DNA of 64,000 bases from Streptomyces sp. CB02366 (lineage in GTDB: Bacteria; Actinomycetota; Actinomycetes; Streptomycetales; Streptomycetaceae): assembly GCF_001905905.1 (NCBI RefSeq), contig NZ_LIVT01000011.1, positions 116,838 through 180,837 on the forward strand, given 5' to 3'. The translations under genes and the position numbers were made by a program. Positions 51,928 to 59,876 of this stretch are shown here, one piece after another. The first letter of the stretch is position 1, and each line of letters opens with the position of its first letter. The notes beneath the pieces are model-generated. The model saw only the letters and a list, made by a program, of their open reading frames with translations. It was not told where the DNA came from and made no database searches.

Positions 51928-52943
51928 CGGCGACCACGACCCGGGAGCCCCGCGGGCGCCCCGGGCCGGGCACGGACTCCGGGGCCGCGCTCGCCGTCCT
52001 CCCCGGCGTCCTGCGCTCCGCCCTCGGCTGGACCGACGCGCACCGCGACCGCTTCGCCCTCCCCGACGACGTCCTGGAACCCCACACCCAGGTCAACGGC
52101 ACGCTCAAACCGCTGGGGGAGCTGGCCCAGCTCGGCTCCACCATCCGCCGCACCACCGACCCCGGCACCCCGGAGCACGCGACGGCCGGGGACCTCGTCG
52201 CGTACGCCTGGGAGCAGGTGCGGGAGGGCGGGCTGCTGCTGGAACTGCTGCGCGCCGAGCCGTTCGCCGCGTACCCGTACGAGATCTACGCCGCGTTCGC
52301 CGGGTACGGGCTGCGCCACGAGGGGTTCGAGGCGCTGGCCCGCCCGCTCACCGCGACCCGCGCCTGGGCCCACACCGAGCAGCACGCCAACCGCCAGCTG
52401 GGCCTGGTCAACTCCGAGCGGCGGGTCGGCACGGTCACCCACACCGACGCGGGCGCGGTGCTGTCGAGGACCTGGCTGGGCGGTCTGTCGGAGCCGTGGA
52501 TGTTCGAGGGCCCCTCCGGTTACGCGCTGACCCACACCGTCTTCCACCTCACCGACTGGGGCCGGATGCCCGACCGCGTCCCGGAGAAGACCGACGGCTA
52601 CCTGCGGACCTGGCTGCCCGCCTGGACCGACGGCTGTCTGGAGAGCGGCCAGTGGGACCTGACCGGCGAACTGCTCGCGGTGGCGGCCTCCCTGCCGGGC
52701 CCCGCCCCCGCCGAGCTGCTGGACGCGGTCTGGCCGGTGCTCGCCGGGGTCCAGCACCCGACCGGCTGCGTCCCGGAGACCGGGGTACCGGCCGAGGACC
52801 CCGCGCCGGACCCGTACCCCTTCATCGACTGCTACCACTCCACGCTCGTCACGGCCTTCGCGGCGGCCCTGTCCCTGAGGTCGCTGCGGTCGCCGGAGCA
52901 GACGGACGGGCCCGCCCCCGGCCGGGAAAGGCGCACCGCATGA
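51924..52943 (+). CDS. HLTDWG-motif protein 1 (DUF6895-like)
   Basis: A 339-residue helical protein whose closest relative in the window is the next gene. It contains T203-HTVFHLTDWG213, then WLPAWTDGCLESGQWDLTGELL and a late CYHSTLVTAFAAAL. The regularly spaced helices with Gln/Gly turns (VLAGVQHPTGCVPETG) recall alpha/alpha-toroid enzymes such as prenyl-type cyclases, but this is inference. The label DUF6895 is from memory. GTG 51924 overlaps the preceding stop. The conserved His/Asp cluster suggests an enzyme, perhaps metal-dependent. Confidence 0.72.
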   Translation: MTATTTREPRGRPGPGTDSGAALAVLPGVLRSALGWTDAHRDRFALPDDVLEPHTQVNGTLKPLGELAQLGSTIRRTTDPGTPEHATAGDLVAYAWEQVREGGLLLELLRAEPFAAYPYEIYAAFAGYGLRHEGFEALARPLTATRAWAHTEQHANRQLGLVNSERRVGTVTHTDAGAVLSRTWLGGLSEPWMFEGPSGYALTHTVFHLTDWGRMPDRVPEKTDGYLRTWLPAWTDGCLESGQWDLTGELLAVAASLPGPAPAELLDAVWPVLAGVQHPTGCVPETGVPAEDPAPDPYPFIDCYHSTLVTAFAAALSLRSLRSPEQTDGPAPGRERRTA

Positions 52944-53869
52944 GCAGCGGCATCCAGCAGATCCACGACGTCGGCGCGAAGGCCCTGGGCTGGCTGTACG
53001 AGCACCGGGAGGGGTTCCGGCTGGAGGCCGACCCGTCCCCGGAGGCGGGCATGCTGGACCGGTTCAAGCCGCTGGGCGAGCTGGCGCTGATCGGCAAGGT
53101 CATCTTCCGCGAGGGCGTGGCCGGCTCGCAGCAGGCGTCCCTCGCCCGCAAGCTGCTGGACCACGCCTGGCACGAGCTGCTGGACTCCGGGGCCCGGCTG
53201 CTGGAGGGCCAGCGGCGCGAACCGCTCTCACCGGTGCCGCTGGAGGTCTACGTGCCGTTCCGGGAGCTGGGCTACCGGCAGCCGGAGCTGGAGTCCGCGA
53301 TCCGGCTCAACCACCGGCTGGCGAGCTGGGCGGCGCTGGAGGTGCTGCCGGTGCGGCGGCTGGGGCTGAGCGCGATCGAGCGGCGGTTCGGGGTGGAGCC
53401 CAGCGTTCCGGAGACGGCGGCGCTGGCCCACACCTGGCTGGCGCGGCGGCCCGAGCCGTGGACGGTCGAGGGCCACATCGGCTACGACATCACGCACACC
53501 GTCTTCCACCTCACCGACTGGGGCGAGAGGCCGGACGGGCTGCCCGCCGACATCGCCGAGTACCTGGCGCAGTGGCTGCCGGTCTGGCTGGACGACTGGC
53601 TGGACCTGAAACGGTGGGACCTGCTGGGCGAGCTGCTGGTCGTGGACGCCTGCCTGCCGGAGCCGACCCTGGACCCGGCGGCCTGGCAGGGTTTCGCGCA
53701 GGCCCAGGAGCCGGACGGGGCGATGCCGGTGGTCGGCGGGATGCCGGAGGGGGACGAGGAGTCGGTGTTCGACCTGGTCTACCACCCGACGCTGGTCGCC
53801 GCGTTCGCCTCGGCGCTCGCGTTGTCCCGCGCCCTGTCCGACCTCAGCGCCGCCCCGGCCCCGGCATGA
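52940..53869 (+). CDS. HLTDWG-motif protein 2 (DUF6895-like paralog)
   Basis: 309 residues, paralogous along its whole length to the preceding gene. The shared core is T185-HTVFHLTDWG195, WLPVWLDDWLDLKRWDLLGELL and VYHPTLVAAFASAL, with conserved RLGLSAIERRFG before it. The N-terminal part RFKPLGELALIGKVIFREG also aligns with KPLGELAQLGSTI of paralog 1. Retention of two diverged copies side by side suggests a heterodimer or two successive reactions. ATGA overlaps on both sides bind it into the operon. Confidence 0.72.
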   Translation: MSSGIQQIHDVGAKALGWLYEHREGFRLEADPSPEAGMLDRFKPLGELALIGKVIFREGVAGSQQASLARKLLDHAWHELLDSGARLLEGQRREPLSPVPLEVYVPFRELGYRQPELESAIRLNHRLASWAALEVLPVRRLGLSAIERRFGVEPSVPETAALAHTWLARRPEPWTVEGHIGYDITHTVFHLTDWGERPDGLPADIAEYLAQWLPVWLDDWLDLKRWDLLGELLVVDACLPEPTLDPAAWQGFAQAQEPDGAMPVVGGMPEGDEESVFDLVYHPTLVAAFASALALSRALSDLSAAPAPA

Positions 53870-54924
53870 CGGACACGACGGCGCTCCCGGCGTCCGCCCC
53901 GCCCGCGGACCCGGCCACCGCGCGGCTGCTGGCCGAGGCCGCCGGGCGGATCGACGCCCCGGACGTGGTGCTCGCGGTCAGCCGGAACGGGGCGCGCACC
54001 GTCCACACCGGCGGCAGCGCGGAACCGGGCCCGGTCCCCCGCGAGCTGCTGGCCCACGAACTGGGCTCGGCGTCGAAACCGTACGCCGGACTGCTCCTGG
54101 CCCGGCTGGTGGCGCAGGGCCGGGTACGGTACGAGGACCGGGCGGCGGACCTGCTGGCCCCGGGGTTCCCGGTGCACCCGGCGGTGCGCCGGATCACGCT
54201 GCGCCATCTGCTCACCCACACCTCGGGGCTGCCGGGGCTGCCGGCCGACTTCTACCCGCAGGCGGTGCCCCGCTGGTCGACCGACCCGTACGGCGGCTAC
54301 CCGGCCGAGCGGGTGGTGCGGGCCTTCCTGCGGGCCCGCCCGCGCCATCGGCCCGGAACTCGCTGGCACTACTCGAACTTCGCCGTCTCGGTCCTCGGCC
54401 ACACCCTGGCGGCGGCCACCGGCACCCCGTGGGAGGTGCTGCTGCACCAGCAGGTGCTGGCCCCGCTGCGCCTGGACGCGACCCGGGTGCGCCCGGGCCC
54501 GGAGGGCGCGGAGGCGGTGGGCCACCGCCGGGACGGGACGCCGGTCCCCGCACTGGACACCGGGGGCTTCACGGCGGCGGGCGCGGTCCGGGCGACGCCG
54601 CTGGACATGCTCACGTTCCTGGAAGCGCACGCGGGCGGGCCCGAGCTGACCGATCCCACCCTGGCCGCGGCGCTGGCGGAGGTCCGACGCCCCCTGCTGC
54701 GGCGCGGGCTGCGGCACACGCACACCCACACGCTGACGTGGTTCCACCACCCGTCCCCGTACGGCCCGGTCCTCTTCCACGCCGGGGCGACCCTCGGGCA
54801 GCAGGCGTTCCTGGGGTTCCGGCCGGGGACGGGGCTCGCGGTGGCGGCGACGGCGACGCGGCGGGTGCACCGGGGGGACACGTTCGTGGCGACCGCGTAC
54901 GGCCTCCTGACGGAAACCCCGTAG
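53866..54924 (+). CDS. serine hydrolase, beta-lactamase class C / PBP fold
   Basis: 352 residues with the three serine-active motifs: S68-A-S-K71 (SxxK), Y169-S-N171 (YxN) and H305-A-G307 in place of KTG, the variant common in esterases and D-aminopeptidases. LRHLLTHTSGLPGLP is the family's conserved segment. There is no signal peptide, so it acts in the cytoplasm, which argues against cell-wall work and favours a role on the operon's peptide: leader removal, or cyclisation as in PBP-type thioesterases. It is coupled to the preceding gene by ATGA and ends the operon. Confidence 0.85.
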   Translation: MTDTTALPASAPPADPATARLLAEAAGRIDAPDVVLAVSRNGARTVHTGGSAEPGPVPRELLAHELGSASKPYAGLLLARLVAQGRVRYEDRAADLLAPGFPVHPAVRRITLRHLLTHTSGLPGLPADFYPQAVPRWSTDPYGGYPAERVVRAFLRARPRHRPGTRWHYSNFAVSVLGHTLAAATGTPWEVLLHQQVLAPLRLDATRVRPGPEGAEAVGHRRDGTPVPALDTGGFTAAGAVRATPLDMLTFLEAHAGGPELTDPTLAAALAEVRRPLLRRGLRHTHTHTLTWFHHPSPYGPVLFHAGATLGQQAFLGFRPGTGLAVAATATRRVHRGDTFVATAYGLLTETP

Positions 54925-54969
54925 GCGCCCCGTCCCGCCGGACCGCTACGGCTGCTTCCGTCCCCACCG

Positions 54970-55860
54970 TTACGGCTGCTTCCGTGTCCCTTCGGCCTTC
55001 TCGGCCTTCTCCGCGTTCTTGGCGGCCACCACCGCGTCGAACACCTCCCGCTTGGGCAGCCCGGCGTCGGCGGCGACGGCGGCGATGGCCTCCTTGCGCC
55101 GCTCCCCCGCCTCCTCCCGCACCCGCACGCGCCGCACCAGCTCCTCGGCGTCCAGCTCCTGCGGCCCGGTCTCGGCGGCGCCCTGCACCACCACGGTGAT
55201 CTCGCCCCGCACCCCGTCCGCGGCCCACACCGCCAGCTCGCCGAGCGGGCCGCGCTTGACCTCCTCGTACGTCTTGGTCAGCTCCCGGCACACGGCGGCG
55301 CGGCGGTCCGCCCCGAAGACCTCGGCCATCGCGGCGAGGGTGTCGTCCAGCCGGTGCGGGGCCTCGAAGAAGACCATCGTGCGCCGCTCGCCGGCGTTCT
55401 CGCGGAGCTTGGAGAGCCGTTCACCGGCCTTGCGCGGCAGAAACCCCTCGAAGCAGAACCGGTCCACGGGCAGCCCGGACAGGGCGAGCGCCGTCAGCAC
55501 CGCGCTCGGCCCGGGTACGGCGGTGACGCGGATGTCCTGCTCCACGGCGGCGGCGACGAGCCGGTAGCCGGGGTCGGAGACGGACGGCATCCCGGCGTCC
55601 GTGACGAGCAGGACGCGCGCTCCGCCGGTCAGGGCCTCCACCAGCTCCGGCGTACGGGCGGACTCGTTGCCCTCGAAGTAGGAGACGACACGCCCCGAGG
55701 TGTGGACGCCGAGCGCCTGGGTGAGCCGGCGCAGCCGCCGGGTGTCCTCGGCGGCGACGACGTCGGCCCGCTCCAGTTCGGCGGCGAGGCGCGGCGGGGC
55801 GTCCGCCACGTCGCCGATGGGGGTTCCTGCGAGCACGAGCGTTCCAGTCGTTCCAGTCAC
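54970..55860 (-). CDS. rsmI: 16S rRNA (cytidine1402-2'-O)-methyltransferase RsmI
   Basis: A SAM-dependent enzyme of the tetrapyrrole-methylase fold that modifies C1402. The 296-residue product has GTLVLAGTPIGDVADAPPRL, VVAAEDTRRLRRLT, LVTDAGMPSVSDPGYRLV, VPGPSAVLTALALSGLP and FEGFLPRKAGER, plus a Lys/Glu-rich C-terminus. GTG 55860 is preferred because GGGAGG lies 9 nt upstream; ATG 55869 is almost on top of that site. It is divergent from pmt, 62 bp apart. Confidence 0.93.
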   Translation of the reverse strand: MTGTTGTLVLAGTPIGDVADAPPRLAAELERADVVAAEDTRRLRRLTQALGVHTSGRVVSYFEGNESARTPELVEALTGGARVLLVTDAGMPSVSDPGYRLVAAAVEQDIRVTAVPGPSAVLTALALSGLPVDRFCFEGFLPRKAGERLSKLRENAGERRTMVFFEAPHRLDDTLAAMAEVFGADRRAAVCRELTKTYEEVKRGPLGELAVWAADGVRGEITVVVQGAAETGPQELDAEELVRRVRVREEAGERRKEAIAAVAADAGLPKREVFDAVVAAKNAEKAEKAEGTRKQP

Positions 55861-55922
55861 ATCAGCCATCCTCCCAGCACGGGCAGCTCCCTTCGCACAG
55901 ATGCGTTCCCTACGATGGCGCG

Positions 55923-57692
55923 GTGACGAGTACCGCACCCGAGACCCAGCGGGGCAACGACGCCGGGGACGCGCCCGGCGAGGAGTCGACCTCCTGGCAA
56001 CGGCGGCTGCGCCGCTTCGGCTACGTTTCCCGCCCGGAGACCTCCCTCCGCGACCGGCTGGACCCGCCGTACACGCGGCCCGGACGCCAGGTGTGGTCGG
56101 TGCTAGCGATCCCGCCGCACGTGGCCGACCGGCTGGTGCGGTGGTCCGGCTGGGGCGGCCCGCTGCTGGTGACGCTGGTCGCCGGGGTGCTGCGGTTCTG
56201 GCGGCTGGACCAGCCGCACGCGGTGATATTCGACGAGACGTACTACGCCAAGGACGCGTGGGCGCTGGTCAACCAGGGGTACGAGGGGTCCTGGCCCAAG
56301 GACGTCGACAAGCAGATCCTGAACGACCCGTCCTCGGTCCCGATCCCGACCGACCCGGGCTATGTGGTGCACCCGCCGGTCGGCAAGTGGATCATCGGCT
56401 TCGGTGAGCAGTTGTTCGGTTTCACGCCGTTCGGCTGGCGGTTCATGGTGGCGGTCCTCGGCACGCTCTCCGTGCTCCTGCTCTGCCGGATCGGGCGGCG
56501 GCTGTTCCGCTCCACGTTCCTGGGCTGTCTGGCCGGGCTGCTGCTCGCCGTGGACGGCCTGCACTTCGTGATGAGCCGGACCGCGCTGCTCGACCTGATC
56601 GTCATGTTCTTCGTGCTGGCCGCGTTCGGCTGCCTGGTGGCGGACCGGGACCACGCCCGCCGCCGGCTGGCCGCCGCGCTGCCGGTGGACGAGGAGGGGG
56701 CGCTGCGCCCGGACGCCCGGATCGCGGAGACCCTGCGGCTGGGGTGGCGGCCGTGGCGGCTGGCGGCGGGCGTGATGCTGGGCCTGGCGTTCGCCACGAA
56801 GTGGAACGGCCTGTACGTGCTGGCGGCGTTCGGCCTGATGACGGTCCTGTGGGACGCGGGCGCACGGCGCACGGCGGGAGCGGTCCACCCCTACCGGGGG
56901 GTGCTGCGCCGGGACCTGGTCCCCGCGTTCTTCTCCACGGTGCCGGTCGCGATCGTCACGTACGTCGTCTCGTGGACCGGCTGGATCGTCACGGACAAGG
57001 GCTACTACCGGAACTGGGCGGCCACCGAGGGCAAGGACTCCCTGTGGTCCTGGCTCTTCCCGGACTGGCTCCGCAGCCTGTGGCACTACGAGAACCAGGT
57101 GTACGACTTCCACGTCGGCCTGACCTCCGGCCACACCTACGAGTCGAACCCGTGGAGCTGGCTGGTCCTCGGCCGCCCCGTCTCGTACTTCTACGAGGAG
57201 CAGACGGGCTGCACGGAGTCCTCCACGGGGAAGTGCGCCAGCGAGGTCCTCGCCATCGGCACCCCGCTCCTGTGGTGGCTGGCGTGCTTCGCCCTCGCGT
57301 ACGTGGTGTGGCGCTGGTTCTTCCGCCGCGACTGGCGGGCGGGCGCGATCGCCTGCGGTGTGGCGGCGGGCTGGCTGCCCTGGTTCTTCTACCAGGAACG
57401 GACGATCTTCCTCTTCTACGCGGTGGTGTTCGTCCCGTTCCTCTGCCTGGCGGTCACCATGATGCTCGGAGCGGTCATCGGCCCGGCGGCGGGCACGGGG
57501 GCCAAGGCCGAACTGGGCCTCACCGAGGACGACCCCACGGGCGAACGCCGCCGCACCCTGGGGGCGATCGCAGTGGGCGTGCTGGTGCTCCTGATCGTCT
57601 GGAACTTCATCTACTTCTGGCCGCTGTACACCGGCACCTCGATCCCGGAGGACCTGTGGCGGGACCGGATGTGGCTGGACACCTGGGTGTAG
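55923..57692 (+). CDS. pmt: protein O-mannosyltransferase
   Basis: Transfers mannose from polyprenyl-phosphate-mannose to Ser/Thr of secreted proteins, the actinobacterial counterpart of eukaryotic PMTs. The 589-residue GT39 membrane protein has the catalytic first loop with RLDQPHAVIFDETYYAKDAW (DE pair), VVHPPVGKWIIGFGEQLFG, several membrane helices, and the late WYxE-type WLPWFFYQERTIFLFYAVVF segment. GTG 55923 gives a ~60-residue cytoplasmic N-terminus. In Streptomyces Pmt is needed for glycoprotein formation and phage attachment. Confidence 0.93.
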   Translation: MTSTAPETQRGNDAGDAPGEESTSWQRRLRRFGYVSRPETSLRDRLDPPYTRPGRQVWSVLAIPPHVADRLVRWSGWGGPLLVTLVAGVLRFWRLDQPHAVIFDETYYAKDAWALVNQGYEGSWPKDVDKQILNDPSSVPIPTDPGYVVHPPVGKWIIGFGEQLFGFTPFGWRFMVAVLGTLSVLLLCRIGRRLFRSTFLGCLAGLLLAVDGLHFVMSRTALLDLIVMFFVLAAFGCLVADRDHARRRLAAALPVDEEGALRPDARIAETLRLGWRPWRLAAGVMLGLAFATKWNGLYVLAAFGLMTVLWDAGARRTAGAVHPYRGVLRRDLVPAFFSTVPVAIVTYVVSWTGWIVTDKGYYRNWAATEGKDSLWSWLFPDWLRSLWHYENQVYDFHVGLTSGHTYESNPWSWLVLGRPVSYFYEEQTGCTESSTGKCASEVLAIGTPLLWWLACFALAYVVWRWFFRRDWRAGAIACGVAAGWLPWFFYQERTIFLFYAVVFVPFLCLAVTMMLGAVIGPAAGTGAKAELGLTEDDPTGERRRTLGAIAVGVLVLLIVWNFIYFWPLYTGTSIPEDLWRDRMWLDTWV

Positions 57693-57729
57693 CGCCGGGC
57701 GTCCGGATGCCCGGAGAAAAGGAAGCGCG

Positions 57730-57777
57730 CACATGCGGGTGGCCGCGACGGTATGTCGTCGCGGCCACCCGCATGTG
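57730..57777. terminator. 21-bp perfect stem, bidirectional terminator
   Basis: Bases 57730-57750 and 57757-57777 are exact reverse complements with a 6-nt loop GTATGT. It lies between the convergent pmt and DUF6131 genes. Confidence 0.88.
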
Positions 57778-57800
57778 GTGCCGGAGCAGGCTCGGTGAGC

Positions 57801-57956
57801 CTAGAAATAATGCTTTCGGCCGCCGACGGCGCGACCGGTCGCGCCGAGAATCCAGAGGATCGCGCCGACGACGATGAGAATTCCACCGATCGTCGTCAGG
57901 AGCGACATACCCACGAGCAGTCCGATGATGAGGAGAAGAAGTCCAAGGAGAATCAT
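57801..57956 (-). CDS. DUF6131-like small membrane protein
   Basis: A 51-residue protein that is almost entirely two membrane helices: MILLGLLLLIIGLLVGM and TIGGILIVVGAILWIL, ending GATGRAVGGRKHYF. The GRAVGGR(K/R)HY(Y/F) tail is characteristic of a small family recalled as DUF6131. GGGA lies 7 nt before ATG 57956; an ATG 12 nt upstream (57968) is the alternative. The 57957-58128 interval upstream is comparatively AT-rich and would hold the promoter. Function unknown. Confidence 0.75.
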   Translation of the reverse strand: MILLGLLLLIIGLLVGMSLLTTIGGILIVVGAILWILGATGRAVGGRKHYF

Positions 57957-58128
57957 GCCAAATCCCATCGCCGAGTCCGAGTAGGTGCGTGAACACCCAC
58001 AGTTCGCAACGGTCGCGGTGCACCCGATCGATCGGTTCCGGCGGTGGAACACCACCGGAACTCGTTGCGTTCGTCCTAGTGCCCGGCCGTCCGGCACTTA
58101 CACACATCACATACACACATCATCGAAA

Positions 58129-58644
58129 TCATGTTCGTCGCTGTCCCGTGCCGAAGACCGCGGCCACCCCCGACAGCACCAGGAAGAGCAGGGCGGCCCC
58201 GGCCGTCAGCCATGCCAGCAGGGCCGCGCCGCCTCCCCCGACGTCCGCCTCGCGGGCCACCACCTGCGGATCGTCCGCCTGGTACCGGACGGTGAGGGCC
58301 GCGCCCACGGACTGCTTGCCGCCCCCGCTGCCCACCGGGAGGTCGGCCACCACGGTCCGCCCGCCGGCCTCGAACCTCACCTCGCATTGGCCCGTCATGC
58401 ACGCCCCGGCGGTGTGCAGCGTCGCCTGCGCCCGCTCACCGTCCTGGAGCGAGCGCAGATGCCGGGCCGCCGGGAACATCACCAGCGCCGACAGCGCGCC
58501 CAGCAGCAGGGCGAGGGCCAGCGACATCAGCAAGGAGGCGCGCGGCCCCAGGTGGTTCCCACCACCGCCGCCCCCCGCGCCGGACGCACCCGTGCCCGAC
58601 GGTGCCCGCACCCCGGAGCCGCACCCGCTCACCGTGCCGTCCAA
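58129..58644 (-). CDS. two-helix membrane protein, DUF3592-like
   Basis: 171 residues: a Gly/Ser-rich N-terminus, helix one ASLLMSLALALLLGALSALV, an extracytoplasmic domain with a CMTGQC pair and VADLPVGSGGGKQSVGAALT, then VRYQADDPQVV, and helix two LLAWLTAGAALLFLVLSGV. The VxYxPxDPxxV-type segment between two helices is the DUF3592 layout. TTG 58644 with GGGAGGGGGG upstream is preferred; GTG 58632 is the alternative. Function unknown. Confidence 0.7.
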   Translation of the reverse strand: MDGTVSGCGSGVRAPSGTGASGAGGGGGGNHLGPRASLLMSLALALLLGALSALVMFPAARHLRSLQDGERAQATLHTAGACMTGQCEVRFEAGGRTVVADLPVGSGGGKQSVGAALTVRYQADDPQVVAREADVGGGGAALLAWLTAGAALLFLVLSGVAAVFGTGQRRT

Positions 58645-58891
58645 TCCGATCCCCCCTCCCGTACGACCGCCGACAGCCGGTCGGCGCCCCGCGCCCGCGG
58701 CTCTCGCGGCCGTGCGCGCCCCGGTGGTCGTCGGGACCGCGCGTCCTCGTGTGCCAGCAGGCTAGACGGGACGCCGGGGTGGTTTCAGGGGGCGATGTCG
58801 GCACAGCGGGCCGCCCCCGGTTGCCCGATGTCGGCAGTCGGGGGCCCTCGCGTAGGTTGAGCGCCCTGGCATGCGAACGGAAGGCAACACG

Positions 58892-59737
58892 ATGAAGGCG
58901 TACGACCTGGGGTTCGGGGAAACCGCGGGGGAGCTGTCGATCCGGCCGGGCGGGGCCGTCGGGATGGAGCTGCCCGACGCCCGCGTCGCCGGGTGGTGCG
59001 GGGGACGCGGGCCCGGCATCGGGGCGGCGGCGTGGCCCCGGAGCCCCGTCACCGGGCTGCCGATGATCCACGTCATCACCCTCGAACTGCCCGAGGACTA
59101 CCGGCGCAAGGGCGAGCACCTGGTGGCCGTCTCCCTCTTCCAGGCCGACGACCACGTCGCCGACGACGTCGAGGGCGTCGCCGATCTGCTGGAGGGGGCC
59201 GAGCCCCCCGCCGAGCAGGCCGCCGATCCGTTCCTGGCCGAGGTGGCGGCAGCGGCGGCGGCCCGCCACCCCGAGCAGGAGGACCTGGAGGACCTCATCG
59301 GCGGCGCGCACGCGCTCATCCGGCTCACCGCCGAGGAGTTCGCCGCGCCCCGCATCGACCCTCCGGCCGACATCCGGCCCGCCGGCCTCGGCGACGAGTA
59401 CAGCCGCGGCCAGAACGCCTGGGACGACAGCGCCCCCGAGACCACGGTCTGGATCGGCGAGCGCACCGGCGACCCGAACACCGGCATCGCGCCCTCCGAG
59501 AAGGGCGAGGGCGGCTATGTGCCGGCCTGGTCCTCGGACGACGAGGAGCTCGAAGCGCTCTGGTCGTCCCTCGACGGGATCTCGCACCTCGGCGGAACGG
59601 TGATGCCCTGCCAGGCGATGCCGGAGGGGCTGACCCCGTACGTGTTGGAGCTGGAGGACGGCGTCGGCGGGATCAACCTCGGCGGCGGCACGGCCCAGCT
59701 CGACCTGGAGACGGGCTTCTTCGACTGGGCGCAGTGA
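58892..59737 (+). CDS. protein of unknown function, DUF1963-like
   Basis: A 281-residue, acidic, soluble protein. Segments WPRSPVTGLPMIHVITLELP near residue 50 and SHLGGTVMPCQAMPEGLTPY near residue 235 match the general pattern of DUF1963/YwqG proteins (target WP...P..hi..l; GG.p...Q), and the N-terminus AYDLGFGETAGELSIRPGG is consistent with a beta-rich fold. No signal peptide. ATG 58892 has GGAAGG upstream. Its identity as DUF1963 is moderate inference. It converges on the membrane-protein gene at 59877. Confidence 0.6.
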   Translation: MKAYDLGFGETAGELSIRPGGAVGMELPDARVAGWCGGRGPGIGAAAWPRSPVTGLPMIHVITLELPEDYRRKGEHLVAVSLFQADDHVADDVEGVADLLEGAEPPAEQAADPFLAEVAAAAAARHPEQEDLEDLIGGAHALIRLTAEEFAAPRIDPPADIRPAGLGDEYSRGQNAWDDSAPETTVWIGERTGDPNTGIAPSEKGEGGYVPAWSSDDEELEALWSSLDGISHLGGTVMPCQAMPEGLTPYVLELEDGVGGINLGGGTAQLDLETGFFDWAQ

Positions 59738-59830
59738 CCGGCGCCGCGCGGTCGACCGGCCGTCGTCGGCCGCCGTCGGGCGTCGGCCGCCCGGGCCCGC
59801 CCGGCGCCGGACGCCCGAGGGCCCGAGGAC

Positions 59831-59854
59831 CTGAGGGCCTGAGGGCCTGAGGGC
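59831..59854. repeat. three tandem copies of an 8-bp unit CTGAGGGC
   Basis: Exact copies occur at 59831-59838, 59839-59846 and 59847-59854 in the intergenic space between two convergent genes, with related CCGAGGAC bases before them. Likely replication slippage. Confidence 0.8.
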
Positions 59855-59876
59855 CGGAAGGGGGCAGGGCTCGCGC

